From positions 1 to 12,968 of the forward strand of contig JBHIDJ010000086.1 of the NCBI GenBank assembly GCA_046760105.1: a DNA stretch of 12,968 nucleotides. Direction: 5' to 3'. The notes beneath the pieces were generated by a model. That model was not told the DNA's origin, made no database searches, and saw only the letters and a program-made list of their open reading frames with translations. Made by a program: the position numbers and the translations under genes. This document shows positions 5,620 to 12,825 of this stretch, in pieces; positions within the stretch are counted from its first letter, which is position 1; each line of letters begins with the position of its first letter. This DNA comes from JBHIDJ01 sp046760105 (GTDB lineage: Bacteria > Pseudomonadota > Gammaproteobacteria > Acidiferrobacterales > SPGG2).

Positions 5620-7905
5620 TTACGGGTCAAACCAGTAGCGTTTGTTGTCCTTCCGGTAAATCGATGTTTCGATCCCGTCACCACCGAGGCGTAGCTCGAT
5701 CGCACCGTGCGCCGCTGATGTGTACACCCATGCGCCTTGTTGCAAATAACGCGCTTTCACCCGCGGGTGAGGATGGCGAAAGCGGTTGCGGTAACCGACC
5801 GGAAACAGTGCAAGGCGCGGTTTGACGGCCTCGACGAAGGGCTCCGTGGACGACGTTCGACTCCCGTGATGGGGAACCACGAGTACATCCGCAGCAAGCT
5901 GTGATCGCTCACGCTCCAGCAACGCGGTTTCGGCTTTCGCTTCGATGTCCCCCGGCAACAGTATGCGGCCATAGTGACTACCGACCATCAAAACACAGCA
6001 GGCGTTGTTTCCCTCAAATGAATGCGCATCGGGTGGATTGAGTATGGCGAAATCCACCCCATCCCATTGCCACGTTTGTCCCCGCTGGCAGCGGCGTGCG
6101 TTGGCTAGCCGTTCCGGTACGCTGCTCAGCACCCTATCAACTGGCAGCGCTTCAACAACAGACGGAGCACCGCCGATATGATCGTTGTCCCCATGACTGA
6201 TGATAAGGGTGTCTATGCGCTCGATGCCTTGACTACGCAGGTATGGCACCACCACGGCGCGGCCCGCATCAAAACGCGAGCTGAAACGCGCACCGGTATC
6301 GTACACCAACGTGTGCTCGCGGGTGCGCACGACAACCGCTAGCCCTTGCCCGACATCCAGCAACGTAAGCCACAGTTCGCCGGTCGCCGGGACCGGCGGC
6401 CGCACTACAAACGTGGGTAATAACCACAGAACGCCCAGCCAGCGCGCGGGCCACCCCGCCGGCGCCAGCATTATCGCCGCGCCAGTCATACCGCACATCA
6501 ACGCCCACGCCACCGGGCTGTGTTGCACCCACAGACTGTGCGCAAAGCCCGCGAGATACTCGAGCACTATCCACAGCATCTCCAGCGGCCAGACCGCGAG
6601 CTGGAACACCAGCTCTGCTATTGCATTCGGGAACAGCGTGAGACTAACCGCGCCCGCAAGTGTTAACGGCACAACGAGCAGCGCAAACACAGGCACTGCA
6701 ACCATATTGGCTAGCGGGCCCACCAGCGACACCTGCTGGAAAAACACCAGCATCACCGGTAACAGACCCAGGGCGATTCCCCACTGCAGGTAACCCAACC
6801 GGCGCCACGTCCTGCGCGTACCGGAGCGACCGTGAATGAACAAGATAATCACGGTGACAGCCGCGAACGAGAGCCAGAAGCCCGCCCCCATGACCGCCAG
6901 CGGATCATGCAGCAACACGAGAAAGAGGGCGATGGCCAGGAGGTAGGTCGGCGCCGAACGCCGCTGCAACAGCACCGCGCCCATCGCCACCCCCAACATA
7001 ATCATGGCTCGTTGAGTCGGCACCGAGAAGCCAGCCAATGCAGCATAGACCACGGCCACCAACATAGCGGCGACGGCGGCTGCCTTCGGTGCCGGCCAGC
7101 GTAGGACGGTCGTACCAGGTAGTGCCCATAACCAACGCACTAAGAGAAACACGAATCCACCAACCAATCCGATATGTAGACCTGAAATCGCCATCAGGTG
7201 ATTCGTACCGGTACGGCGCAAGGTGTTCCATTGCGTATTCGTAATACCTCGCCGGTTGCCGTTCGCAAGCGCAACGATCATACCGGCGAATGCGTTTTGT
7301 GAGAGTAGTTCGCGAATGCGATCACCCAAACGCTCTCGCAGTCGGTCAACGCCATAGGCGAGCGAGTGGCCCGAGAGTAGCGTTCTTGGAGGGGTCTCGC
7401 GGATATACCCCGTCGCGCGAATACGTTTCCGAAACAGAAAGCCCTCATAGTCAAAACCACCCGGGTTTTGAAAACCGTGTGGGCGCTTGAGGCGCGCGAC
7501 AAAGCGCCAGCGCTCACCAACGCTAAAATCGCGGCCTTGGTCATAGCTATTCAGCAAAACCTTTCTCGGAATTTTGACTACACGCCCATCGTGGCTTGCG
7601 CGTGTGACATCAAACTCGAAGCGGACACCGCGGTCTGTCTTTTGCGCTATGTCTGCTATGTACCCCTCCAGCTCCAAGTCTCGACCTTCAACCTCAACCG
7701 GCAATGCGTCGCCGAGGATCCAGCCCGCCCGCAGCGTTACCCAAAATATACCGGCGACGAAGATCAGAGCCGGTGACCAATGAGGTCGCTGTAAGCTTAG
7801 CCAGCCGAGGGGCACGACCAATACACCCCACCACAGCGATGGCAGCTCAGAGAGTTGCTGGACAAACAAGATGCCTAGCAAAAATGCGATCGAGCAGATG
7901 CGCAT
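5620..7905 (-). CDS. comEC: DNA internalization-related competence protein ComEC/Rec2
   Basis: A 761-residue polytopic membrane protein forming the inner-membrane channel for single-stranded DNA in natural transformation. Three domains follow in order. The N-terminal membrane and DUF4131 region (about 1-180) includes GGFDYEGFLFRKRIRATGYI. The Competence domain (about 205-480) has the hallmark TNHLMAISGLHIGLVGG. The C-terminal metallo-beta-lactamase-like domain (about 508-740) has SHGDNDHIGG (570-579), PGD (651-653) and PHHGS (678-682). The metal-binding residues look intact, so the nuclease-like domain may be active. The start at 7905 has AGGAG seven bases upstream (7913-7917), with a stem-loop just before it. 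It is divergent from the DUF2062 gene. Full length and intact motifs argue for a functional gene, but competence needs other genes not seen here. Confidence 0.96.
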   Translation of the reverse strand: MRICSIAFLLGILFVQQLSELPSLWWGVLVVPLGWLSLQRPHWSPALIFVAGIFWVTLRAGWILGDALPVEVEGRDLELEGYIADIAQKTDRGVRFEFDVTRASHDGRVVKIPRKVLLNSYDQGRDFSVGERWRFVARLKRPHGFQNPGGFDYEGFLFRKRIRATGYIRETPPRTLLSGHSLAYGVDRLRERLGDRIRELLSQNAFAGMIVALANGNRRGITNTQWNTLRRTGTNHLMAISGLHIGLVGGFVFLLVRWLWALPGTTVLRWPAPKAAAVAAMLVAVVYAALAGFSVPTQRAMIMLGVAMGAVLLQRRSAPTYLLAIALFLVLLHDPLAVMGAGFWLSFAAVTVIILFIHGRSGTRRTWRRLGYLQWGIALGLLPVMLVFFQQVSLVGPLANMVAVPVFALLVVPLTLAGAVSLTLFPNAIAELVFQLAVWPLEMLWIVLEYLAGFAHSLWVQHSPVAWALMCGMTGAAIMLAPAGWPARWLGVLWLLPTFVVRPPVPATGELWLTLLDVGQGLAVVVRTREHTLVYDTGARFSSRFDAGRAVVVPYLRSQGIERIDTLIISHGDNDHIGGAPSVVEALPVDRVLSSVPERLANARRCQRGQTWQWDGVDFAILNPPDAHSFEGNNACCVLMVGSHYGRILLPGDIEAKAETALLERERSQLAADVLVVPHHGSRTSSTEPFVEAVKPRLALFPVGYRNRFRHPHPRVKARYLQQGAWVYTSAAHGAIELRLGGDGIETSIYRKDNKRYWFDP

Positions 7906-8156
7906 CGCATGTCTCCTGACAGGGGTTGACTGCCAACCCGGACCGCACGAGCCAAGGAAACTACAGTTAGGAACAGGCTTACTGACGATCTTAGCGATTT
8001 ATTGTACGGACACTGATCGCTCGGCGAGCCTTGTACAGGTCTTGTTATACTTCTCGGCCCTCGCCCGGCGCCTTCCGATATGCGTGTCCGGGATGAGTGG
8101 CCGTTTCACGCGCAAGACTATACACTAAGCTCATGCAACGGTAATACTCGCAGTAC
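7906..8156. other. Divergent intergenic region comEC / DUF2062
   Basis: The longest gene-free stretch (251 bases). It holds the comEC Shine-Dalgarno (7913-7917), a hairpin GGGTTG-ACTGC-CAACCC (7923-7939) in the comEC leader, an 11-base dyad GCTCGGCGAGC (8019-8029), and an extended -10 for the DUF2062 gene (8043-8051). No heptamer array is present, unlike several intergenic regions next to stop codons. No small gene or RNA is recognised. Confidence 0.5.
8043..8051 (+). promoter_or_regulatory. Extended -10 promoter for the DUF2062 gene
   Basis: TG, one base, then TATACT (8046-8051; five of six matches), the extended -10 form that tolerates a poor -35. No good -35 is present 16-18 bases upstream. 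Transcription would start near 8058, giving a leader of about 100 bases. Confidence 0.4.
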
Positions 8157-8696
8157 ATGGCAAGAAAGCTTTTTCGGCGCTACCTACCAGATAGACACGT
8201 AATCCGCAACCATAAGCCGCTGCGTGTCTTCGGCCGCCTACTCCACGACCCCAACCTGTGGCACCTGAACCGCCATTCCGCATCCGGTGCTGTCGCCGTC
8301 GGTTTGTTCATGGCCTTTATGCCTATACCCTTCCAGATGATCGCCGCCGGTGCATTGGCGATCATGCTTCGCCTCAATTTACCTCTGGCTATCGCCCTAG
8401 TGTGGGTTACTAACCCAATTACGATCCCACCTGTGTTTCTGTTTTGTTACCAGATCGGTACGTGGGTTCTCGGCAATGTTTATCAGGAGATTGCTTTCGC
8501 CTGGTCCTGGGAGTGGTTCCGGGCAGAACTTGTACATCGTTCGGAACCATTTCTGGTGGGCTGTTCACTCGTTGGATCTTTTTCGGCCTTAGTAGGATAT
8601 GCCGGGACGCGTGCGCTCTGGCGCTGGCATGTTATCCGGGAGTGGGAAAATAGGAAAAGGGCCAGGCAAGCCGCAAGACGGCAAATGAAAAATTAG
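8157..8696 (+). CDS. DUF2062 domain-containing membrane protein
   Basis: A 179-residue inner-membrane protein of the DUF2062 family, whose function is not known. Visible family features are a basic N-terminus with DPNLWHLNRHSASGAVAVG (31-49), then a helix rich in Met, Pro and Phe (FMAFMPIPFQM, 51-61), then WVTNPITIPPVF (83-94). Two or three membrane segments lie in about 45-110, another near 132-150, and the tail is strongly basic. It is the only plus-strand gene in the middle of the window, divergent from comEC and convergent with lolD. The same neighbours occur in Pseudomonas, as I recall, which suggests an envelope role (inference). The ribosome site is weak. Its TAG stop opens the outer arm of array A4. 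Confidence 0.9.
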   Translation: MARKLFRRYLPDRHVIRNHKPLRVFGRLLHDPNLWHLNRHSASGAVAVGLFMAFMPIPFQMIAAGALAIMLRLNLPLAIALVWVTNPITIPPVFLFCYQIGTWVLGNVYQEIAFAWSWEWFRAELVHRSEPFLVGCSLVGSFSALVGYAGTRALWRWHVIREWENRKRARQAARRQMKN

Positions 8697-8824
8697 CTAG
8701 CGAGACCAAGATAATCCACGAGGTCTAAGACCGTAGGCCGGAGACTGTAGCTAGAAAAAAAACGGTTTTAGCTTCCGGTCTCCAGTCTACAGATTTTGCC
8801 GCCCTTAACTGGCTACTCGCTACT
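8694..8824. repeat. Nested heptamer inverted array A4
   Basis: This fills the gap between the convergent DUF2062 and lolD stops. The outer arms are TAGCGAG (8698-8704) and CTCGCTA (8816-8822), an exact 7-base inverted pair of the AGTAGC family seen in A2 and A3. The right outer arm has two units in register, 8811-8817 and 8818-8824. The inner arms use another unit, GTAGACT/GGAGACC: left 8726-8753 (for example GGAGACT, GTAGCTA), right 8770-8790 (for example GGTCTCC, AGTCTAC). Exact inner pairs are GGAGAC (8740-8745) with GTCTCC (8778-8783). A run of eight A (8755-8762) lies at the centre. Confidence 0.75.
8740..8783. terminator. Possible bidirectional terminator at the core of array A4
   Basis: A composite stem: GGAGAC/GTCTCC outside, an internal loop, then AGCTAGAA (8749-8756) with TTTTAGCT (8766-8773), including one G-U pair, around a nine-base loop. 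It lies between two convergent genes. The A/T runs sit inside the hairpin rather than after it, so it is not a textbook intrinsic terminator. Confidence 0.35.
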
Positions 8825-8828
8825 GCAT

Positions 8829-9548
8829 TTAAGCAAAACCTTCGCTCAACTGTTCGGGACTTGCTACCGGTTTCAATACACCGTCGTCGAGTCGCAGAAC
8901 ACGGTCTACCTCTAAAGCAAGCGTCGGATCGTGTGTCACGATCACAAAACTCGTCTGAAGCTCCCGGTTTAGCTCTAGCATTAATTCATAGACGCTGTCC
9001 GCGTTGCGCCGATCTAGATTGCCCGTAGGTTCATCTGCCAAGACACATAGCGGGCGTGTCACCAGCGCGCGCGCCACTGCCACGCGCTGACGCTCACCGC
9101 CGGATAGTTCGCCCGGTTTGTGGTGCAGTCGATCGGCGAGCCCTACTCGCTCAAGCATCTCCCGCGCCCGCGAGCTAGCTTGCGTAGGTACGCTGCGTCT
9201 AACGAACAGAGGCATCGCTACGTTTTCGAGTGCGGTGAACTCCGGCAGCAAGTGGTGAAACTGATAAACAAACCCCAGTACGCGATTGCGCAAGCGGCCG
9301 CGTTCGGCGTCGTTCAGCTTGGCGATATCCACGCCATCGACTTCGACCATACCCGCGGTAGGCCGGTCGAGACCGCCGAGTACATGTAACAACGTGCTCT
9401 TGCCCACGCCCGAGGCACCGACAATGGCTACCTGTTCACCGCGGGCGACACGGAGATAAACGCCCTTCAAGACATCCACGTTGAAAAAGCCTTCACTGAA
9501 AGTCTTGAACAGCCCGGTACAGCGCAGAACAAGCTTATTATCAGTCAT
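8829..9548 (-). CDS. lolD: Lipoprotein-releasing ABC transporter ATP-binding protein LolD
   Basis: The 239-residue ATPase of the Lol transporter, which pulls outer-membrane-destined lipoproteins out of the inner membrane and hands them to LolA. It has Walker A GASGVGKS (44-51), the Q-loop in YQFHHLLPEFTALENV (95-110, a LolD-type block), signature LSGGE (148-152), Walker B ending Asp172-Glu173, and switch His206. Length fits LolD (about 230). Its ATG overlaps the lolC/E stop in an ATGA, so the two are coupled. MacB and FtsE ATPases are relatives, but the Q-loop block and partner gene make LolD the better call. Downstream there is no second permease gene; the next 132 bases are array A4, whose heptamers begin four bases after the stop. 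Confidence 0.96.
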   Translation of the reverse strand: MTDNKLVLRCTGLFKTFSEGFFNVDVLKGVYLRVARGEQVAIVGASGVGKSTLLHVLGGLDRPTAGMVEVDGVDIAKLNDAERGRLRNRVLGFVYQFHHLLPEFTALENVAMPLFVRRSVPTQASSRAREMLERVGLADRLHHKPGELSGGERQRVAVARALVTRPLCVLADEPTGNLDRRNADSVYELMLELNRELQTSFVIVTHDPTLALEVDRVLRLDDGVLKPVASPEQLSEGFA

Positions 9549-10792
9549 TCGTAACGCAAGGCCTCGGCCGGTTGCACCTTGGCAGCGCGGCGCGCCGGAT
9601 ACAGCGTCGCCAACAACCCCATCAGAAGGGAAGCGCCGGCGATCATGGTTACATCTTTCCAGTGTACGTTCGACGGAACCTCACTGATGTAGTAGACATC
9701 AGGCGAGAGAAACGTAACGTTGAAAAGTTCCTCCACGAAACGAACGATTTCGCCCACGTTCAACGCCAGTGTCACTCCACAAACGGTGCCAAGGATCGTC
9801 CCCACTAAACCGATGACCGTACCTTGCACCATGAATATCAACATGATCCCGGCGGGACTCACACCGAGGGTTCGCAAAATAGCAATGTCCGCCTCTTTGT
9901 CCGTCACCACCATCACCAAGGTCGACACAACATTGAAGGCCGCCACCGCAATAACCAACAACATGATGATAAACATCACGGTCTTTTCCATCTTCAGTGC
10001 GCGGAAAAAGTTCACATGTTGTCGTGCCCAGTCGCGCGCACGATAGGCTGTACCCAGTCCGGTTTCGATCTGCCGGCTTACGCGCGGGGCCGAATCGAGA
10101 TCGGCAAGCCTGAGGCGTAGGCCGGTTACCCGCTCTGGCATACGGTAAAGCTTTGCAGCGTCCTCGATGTGAATCAAAGCCCAACCGCTGTCGTATTCAT
10201 ACATGTCAACGTTGAAAATTCCCACTACTGTGAAACGTCGAGAACGGGGCAAGACGCCTACGGGCGTAACCAGCGCTTGTGGGATGACCAAAGCGATGCG
10301 CGAACCGACTGCCGCGTCGAGCTTCCAGGCAAGGGCTTGACCGAGGATGATACCGAACTCTCCCGGTCTCAGATTAGTCAGCCGGCCTATACTCATTTTT
10401 TCGTGCAGATCAGAAACCTGTGTCTCTTCCGAAGGCAAGATTCCGCGAATCAGCACGCCGCTAGCGGCCTGGCCATGAACCAACAGACCCTGTCCAGTAA
10501 TGTAGGGTGCACGCCCAATGACATCGACGTTAGTGCTTACTTTAGCTGCGACGTTACGCCAGTCGCTGAGCTTTCCGTCGGATTCCGTAATTGATACGTG
10601 CGACACAAAACCCAGAATGCGGCTGCGCAATTCCTGACCGAACCCATTCATCACCGACAAGACGGTGACTAACGCCATAATACCGACAACAATACCTAGA
10701 ATAGAAATAAAGGAAATGAAGGAGATAAACAGGTTACGGCGTTTGGCGCGTGTGTAACGCAACCCAATGAACAGCTCGAACGGGCGAATCAT
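9545..10792 (-). CDS. lolC: Lipoprotein-releasing ABC transporter permease, LolC/LolE family
   Basis: A 415-residue permease with four membrane segments in the Lol pattern. TM1 is near the N-terminus (about 22-47, after FELFIGLRYTRAKRRN). A periplasmic domain covers about 50-265, and three C-terminal segments lie at about 270-295, 315-345 and 380-400. FISFISILGIVVGIMALV and TDKEADIAILRTLGV are hallmarks of LolC/LolE. PVGVLPRSRRFTVVGIF (about 177-193) resembles the LolC stretch around the LolA-binding hook. Only one such permease gene adjoins lolD. It may therefore be a LolF-type protein that serves both permease roles, or the second copy lies elsewhere; the symbol is given with that reserve. 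The ATG start has no clear ribosome site. Array A5 lies between it and the upstream capA-like gene. Confidence 0.92.
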   Translation of the reverse strand: MIRPFELFIGLRYTRAKRRNLFISFISFISILGIVVGIMALVTVLSVMNGFGQELRSRILGFVSHVSITESDGKLSDWRNVAAKVSTNVDVIGRAPYITGQGLLVHGQAASGVLIRGILPSEETQVSDLHEKMSIGRLTNLRPGEFGIILGQALAWKLDAAVGSRIALVIPQALVTPVGVLPRSRRFTVVGIFNVDMYEYDSGWALIHIEDAAKLYRMPERVTGLRLRLADLDSAPRVSRQIETGLGTAYRARDWARQHVNFFRALKMEKTVMFIIMLLVIAVAAFNVVSTLVMVVTDKEADIAILRTLGVSPAGIMLIFMVQGTVIGLVGTILGTVCGVTLALNVGEIVRFVEELFNVTFLSPDVYYISEVPSNVHWKDVTMIAGASLLMGLLATLYPARRAAKVQPAEALRYE

Positions 10793-10813
10793 AGGGCTGG
10801 ATTAAACCATATA

Positions 10814-10939
10814 GGTAGTGAGTCGTGAACCATTGGTTCGTGAACCGTGAAGCGTGAGCCGTGAACCGTCAAATGTCCGCCAGAGACGGCGTAACCAGGC
10901 TTTTCGACTAACGACTCACGATTAACGACTAACGAATCA
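10814..10939. repeat. Heptamer inverted array A5
   Basis: The left arm (10818-10874) has about seven units of GTGAACC type (GTGAGTC, GTGAACC, GTGAAGC, GTGAGCC), broken once by an eight-base step at 10832-10839. That step forms the odd palindrome GAACCATTGGTTC (10827-10839). The right arm (10905-10939) has five units in perfect register, such as CGACTAA and CGACTCA, reading TTAGTCG and TGAGTCG on the other strand. GTGAGTCG (10818-10825) pairs exactly with CGACTCAC (10912-10919). The spacer (10875-10904) contains a small CGCC/GGCG stem. The TGA stop of the capA-like gene (10937-10939) is the first three bases of the terminal unit. Confidence 0.82.
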
Positions 10940-12262
10940 CTTAGCATTTGCCTTCGAGAACAAAGGTTGGTCAGGTACCTCTGACAACCGCACCATACCG
11001 ATTCCAGCCTGATTGCTTATCGTCACGTGCAGCGGTTCAGACAGCCGTTGCAACTCTTCAAGCACACGGCCTGCTTCATGCGCATACAGAATCTGTGGTT
11101 GAAACACAACCTCAACGTTATTGACGTTGATCGGGATAAGCTGTAGTTCGGTTAGTCGGCCGTCCTCTACGAGCAGCCGGGCAACGATGCTTCGCGTGGC
11201 GTTGCGGCTGTACGATCCAAAGCTGAAGTTACCGAGGCTGTAGAAGATGATTCCCTGCTTGTAGCGTTCGATGGCCTGCAGAACGTGTGGGTGATGCCCT
11301 AACACAACAAGCGCGCCAGCATCGATTGCTGCGTGGGCGAGCGATGGTTGATAGGGCCGTAGTTCTGTCGTTACCTCCCGACCCCAGTGAAACGACACGA
11401 CGACAACATCGGCACGCTGGCGGGCTGCTGCCACGTCCGCACGAACATGACGCTCATGGCCGAAGGCTGTACCCGGGCGGTCGTGGCGTGCCCAAAACGA
11501 GTCAGGAAAGGTCAGTGAGTAAGCGAGTAAGGCAACCACGTGGCCGCCGGCAGAGATAAACGCAGGCTGCCTCGCCGCGCGCCGATTCATTCCTGCTCCG
11601 GCGTGTTTAATACCTGCGGCGTCGAGCGCTGTTAACGTTTCCCGCAACCCCGCAACGCCATAATCCATGCTGTGATTGTTAGCGAGGGAGACAAGATTGA
11701 AGCCGGCTGCCGCCAACGCCGGCGCGACCTTCTCCGGCGGGGACCGGAAGACGTAGCGCTTGCCGGGTTCCGGCTCCCCGGCGTTGGTCAACGGACCCTC
11801 CAGGTTGCCGAATACCACATCGGACTGCTGAAACAGCGGTCGCGTATGAACAAAGGGATACGCGTAACCGCGTCTGGCGAGCTCGGGGGCGGCGCTGCCG
11901 CCCAGCATGATGTCACCGACCGCCGCGATACGCAGCCGCCTAGGCTTTGGTTTCGCCGCATCCCGCGGTTCACTGGGTCCGCGAGGCGGCACGGCGGCAC
12001 CTGGGGCCGCGGTTTGCGGGGGTTTAGCGGCTGCAGCCGGGCCGACCGGGGCTTGGCCTTTATCGGTCGCACCGGTATCGGTCGCACCGGGAGACGCCTG
12101 CCGGACCGCAGGCGGCTCGGCCTTAGCGGCCTCAGTCGCCGGGGTTGGCAACGCCGGTGCCGTGGTGCAAGCCACGCCGAACATACACACCCCGACGATA
12201 AGACAAAGCGCCTGCACTCGCCAAAACCAGTATGACAGCGTGTTCGCGGGCTTTGCGCTCAT
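10937..12262 (-). CDS. CapA-family metallophosphoesterase-like protein
   Basis: A 441-residue exported protein with a PGA_cap (CapA) domain, a calcineurin-like phosphoesterase fold. In order it shows a hydrophobic export segment (about 16-32), a low-complexity Ala/Pro/Gly linker (about 33-108), then the domain: AVGDIMLGG (114-122), VVFGNLEGPLT, SLANNHSMDYG, VVSFHWGRE, VVLGHHPHVLQ and IIFYSLGNF. These metal-binding blocks look complete. Cys32 (FGVAC) could be a lipidation site, but Gly at -3 makes a poor lipobox. The ATG at 12262 is chosen because AGGAAG (12267-12272) stands just upstream; a GTG at 12295 would add 11 residues. Family members act in poly-gamma-glutamate capsule synthesis, but no capB or capC is here, so the substrate is unknown. 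The linker holds a 15-base tandem duplication. Confidence 0.88.
   Translation of the reverse strand: MSAKPANTLSYWFWRVQALCLIVGVCMFGVACTTAPALPTPATEAAKAEPPAVRQASPGATDTGATDKGQAPVGPAAAAKPPQTAAPGAAVPPRGPSEPRDAAKPKPRRLRIAAVGDIMLGGSAAPELARRGYAYPFVHTRPLFQQSDVVFGNLEGPLTNAGEPEPGKRYVFRSPPEKVAPALAAAGFNLVSLANNHSMDYGVAGLRETLTALDAAGIKHAGAGMNRRAARQPAFISAGGHVVALLAYSLTFPDSFWARHDRPGTAFGHERHVRADVAAARQRADVVVVSFHWGREVTTELRPYQPSLAHAAIDAGALVVLGHHPHVLQAIERYKQGIIFYSLGNFSFGSYSRNATRSIVARLLVEDGRLTELQLIPINVNNVEVVFQPQILYAHEAGRVLEELQRLSEPLHVTISNQAGIGMVRLSEVPDQPLFSKANAK
12061..12090. repeat. Exact 15-base tandem duplication in the capA-like linker
   Basis: TATCGGTCGCACCGG occurs twice in a row, at 12061-12075 and 12076-12090, without mismatch. 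On the minus strand it encodes a repeated five-residue block in the linker (GATDT then GATDK). In frame, so the reading frame is kept. Confidence 0.9.
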
Positions 12263-12266
12263 GCGT

Positions 12267-12272
12267 CTTCCT
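12267..12272 (-). promoter_or_regulatory. Ribosome binding site deciding the capA-like start
   Basis: AGGAAG on the minus strand, four bases before the ATG at 12262. The alternative GTG at 12295 has no comparable site, so the shorter protein is preferred. Confidence 0.6.
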
Positions 12273-12295
12273 AGACTAAGTCTATTTGCGTCCAC

Positions 12296-12308
12296 AGTGC
12301 CAAGTAGT
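12296..12308. repeat. 13-base copy of the A2 left-arm edge
   Basis: AGTGCCAAGTAGT here is identical to 585-597, the first two units of array A2. It lies between the dciA stop and the capA-like start, with no partner arm, and looks like a relic or seed of a heptamer element. Confidence 0.55.
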
Positions 12309-12310
12309 TA

Positions 12311-12793
12311 TCAGTCGGACGATTTTCGCCGCAACCGGCTGTCGCCGCTATCCGCCGCGAGCCTGCGGAGTGCGGATTTCAGGCCCGGATCCGCTATGTG
12401 CTCGGCCAGTGCCCGGATCAACGCTGCGCTCGCAGCCGACAGCCGCCGCTTGGGCCCCTTTACATGCTTTTTTTCAGTATCGACACTTTCCCCAAGGGAC
12501 GCAACGCGCACCCACAGCTCACCCAAACCGTTGAACACTGGTTCCTGCCGCAGCGCGGCAATCAGTCGCTCACGCTGCTCTCGGAGGCGGCTCGCCCACA
12601 AGGACGAGGCCGCCTGTACCAGCAGCCGGCCGGAGCGATAGCTAACCGGGCGCGTGTAAAGCGCCAGCGGGGCTGGCACCCGCCGGCCCCACGCCTGCTC
12701 GAGCTCCCGCGTCCGCTCCTGTTGGCGGCTTAACTTCTCGAACATTGCGGCCGAAAGATAGCTACGAAGGGTCTTCAGGTCAGTTGGCGACAC
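12311..12793 (-). CDS. dciA: DciA family (DUF721) DNA replication protein
   Basis: A 160-residue protein of the DUF721 family, now known as DciA, which loads the replicative helicase DnaB in bacteria lacking DnaC or DnaI. The conserved core runs from AWGRRVPAPLALYTRPV (34-50) through YRSGRLLVQAASSLWASRLREQ (52-73), with the family tryptophans and the basic helix after them. The C-terminal third is rich in Lys, Arg and Ser (for example KKHVKGPKRR) and looks flexible. The start is GTG at 12793, with no strong ribosome site. It is divergent from a gene with the N-terminus of an M23-type protein. I recall DUF721 next to an M23 peptidase and secA in many gammaproteobacteria, which supports both calls. 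It leads the minus-strand run into the capA-like and lol genes. Confidence 0.88.
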   Translation of the reverse strand: MSPTDLKTLRSYLSAAMFEKLSRQQERTRELEQAWGRRVPAPLALYTRPVSYRSGRLLVQAASSLWASRLREQRERLIAALRQEPVFNGLGELWVRVASLGESVDTEKKHVKGPKRRLSAASAALIRALAEHIADPGLKSALRRLAADSGDSRLRRKSSD

Positions 12794-12825
12794 GCTCGTG
12801 GGCCTGTTTCTTGCATTGTGTGAAA

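Noticed and set aside
6311..6793. 160-codon plus-strand open frame inside comEC
   Set aside because: Entirely antisense to a full-length ComEC with intact motifs, and no recognisable domain.
7923..7939. Hairpin in the comEC leader as a riboswitch or attenuator
   Set aside because: A single six-base stem with no T run and no known aptamer pattern; recorded only as part of the intergenic region.
8007..8090. Inverted repeat CGGACAC / GTGTCCG in the comEC-DUF2062 gap
   Set aside because: Seven bases with a 70-base spacer is expected by chance at this scale.
7871..8128. Small plus-strand open frame across the comEC start and intergenic region
   Set aside because: No ribosome site, no domain, and it covers the expected promoter region of the DUF2062 gene.
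9699..10184. 161-codon minus-strand frame inside lolC
   Set aside because: Overlaps the permease in another frame; composition (Gly, Arg, Cys, His rich) is not protein-like.
1..10939. Reading the heptamer arrays as CRISPR, REP/BIME or ERIC elements
   Set aside because: Units are seven bases with no spacers of constant length, and I see no match to REP or ERIC consensus sequences as I know them.
11907..12641. Long open frame on the plus strand opposite capA-like and dciA
   Set aside because: It mirrors well-supported minus-strand genes, spans their boundary, and its Ser/Arg/Ala-rich composition is typical of an antisense shadow.
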